From positions 1 through 35,456 of the forward strand of contig JAPLNJ010000402.1 of the NCBI GenBank assembly GCA_026692885.1: DNA of 35,456 nt. The letters run 5' to 3'. The DNA comes from Planctomycetota bacterium. Its GTDB lineage: Bacteria > Planctomycetota > Planctomycetia > Pirellulales > Pirellulaceae. The translations under genes were made by a program, and so were the position numbers. Below the pieces are notes generated by a model, which had not been told where the DNA came from, searched no databases, and was given only the letters and a program-made list of their open reading frames with translations. Within the stretch, counting starts at the first letter, position 1; the number at the start of each line of letters is the position of its first letter. Below, in pieces: positions 35,302-35,456 of the stretch.

Positions 35302-35341
35302 TTCAGGGGGTTTTTCCAGCCCCCTGAACTCTCACGAGTTC
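35302..35341. repeat. Two adjacent hairpins, TTCAGGGGG and GAACTC
   Basis: TTCAGGGGG (35302-35310) pairs with CCCCCTGAA (35320-35328). Overlapping its right side, GAACTC (35326-35331) pairs with GAGTTC (35336-35341). The two stems share bases, so they are mutually exclusive. The unit looks like a dispersed planctomycete palindromic repeat. Confidence 0.7.
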
Positions 35342-35456
35342 GGCCCCCACTAGGTCTGCCCCGAATGCTACGAGGTTAAGCGTTGAGGTACGGGTTTCAG
35401 TCATGGATCGTCCGTCCTCCCACCGCGGAGCTTGCCTCCGTGGAGGAGTGTTTAGA

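Larger units (their letters stand above)
34823..35456. other. Gene-free, repeat-rich right flank
   Basis: No credible gene. It contains three inverted repeats, listed separately (35003-35042, 35133-35218, 35302-35341). The promoter of the isomerase gene should lie near the left end but was not identified. The extreme right end (35342-35456) shows nothing I can interpret; a neighbouring gene may begin beyond the window. Confidence 0.65.

Overview
The window looks like chromosomal DNA of a planctomycete (Planctomycetota, probably Pirellulales-like). This is inferred from the high GC content and from a gene set typical of that phylum: a DUF1080 (3-keto-disaccharide hydrolase) protein, a sulfatase-modifying-factor-like protein, a DUF4058 protein, a hydrazine-synthase-alpha-like di-heme protein, several Tat-exported proteins, and many palindromic repeats in gaps and even inside genes. 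I recognise no RNA genes, CRISPR arrays, transposase genes or phage genes. No species can be named.

Layout. 1-712: gene-free and rich in inverted repeats. 713-11438 (+): five genes in one direction that look like a polysaccharide-degradation operon: an HZSA-like di-heme propeller protein, a GH32-like hydrolase, a PL11-like rhamnogalacturonan lyase, a GH16-like endoglucanase and a GH39-like clan-A hydrolase with a discoidin-like N-terminus. 11484-17027 (-): a DUF5703/GH95-like glycosidase, a Tat-exported BNR/sialidase-fold protein and a Tat-exported DegT-family PLP enzyme. 17343-23020 (-): a compact four-gene operon, in transcription order a 755-residue protein with two GHKL ATPase modules (a MORC/Hsp90-like one and a complete histidine kinase), a response regulator with an unrecognised output domain, a 251-residue protein of unknown family, and a TaqI/Eco57I-like N6-adenine DNA methyltransferase. 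23161-23452: a decayed LamG fragment. 23481-24197 (-): endonuclease III. 24404-26250: an FGE-like protein convergent with a DUF1080 protein. 26510-33079 (+): a giant 2190-residue fusion of a Cas4/RecB-type Fe-S nuclease, a DNA2/NAM7-type helicase and a UvrD-type helicase. 33079-33858 (-): DUF4058 protein. 33971-34822 (-): Tat-exported sugar phosphate isomerase/epimerase-like protein. 34823-35456: gene-free and repeat-rich.

How the parts may work together. The left third and the scattered exported enzymes fit turnover of complex acidic or mixed polysaccharides outside the cytoplasm. The centre (17.3-23.0 kb) is the best candidate for an undescribed system: kinase, response regulator, unknown protein and DNA methyltransferase are tightly spaced, and one junction has a 1-base stop/start overlap. 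It may be a signal-controlled restriction-modification or defence module; that function is inference. The giant nuclease-helicase-helicase protein is the second candidate. It is unusual both for its architecture and because palindromic repeats have been absorbed into its reading frame, including two near-identical 55-bp copies read in different frames.
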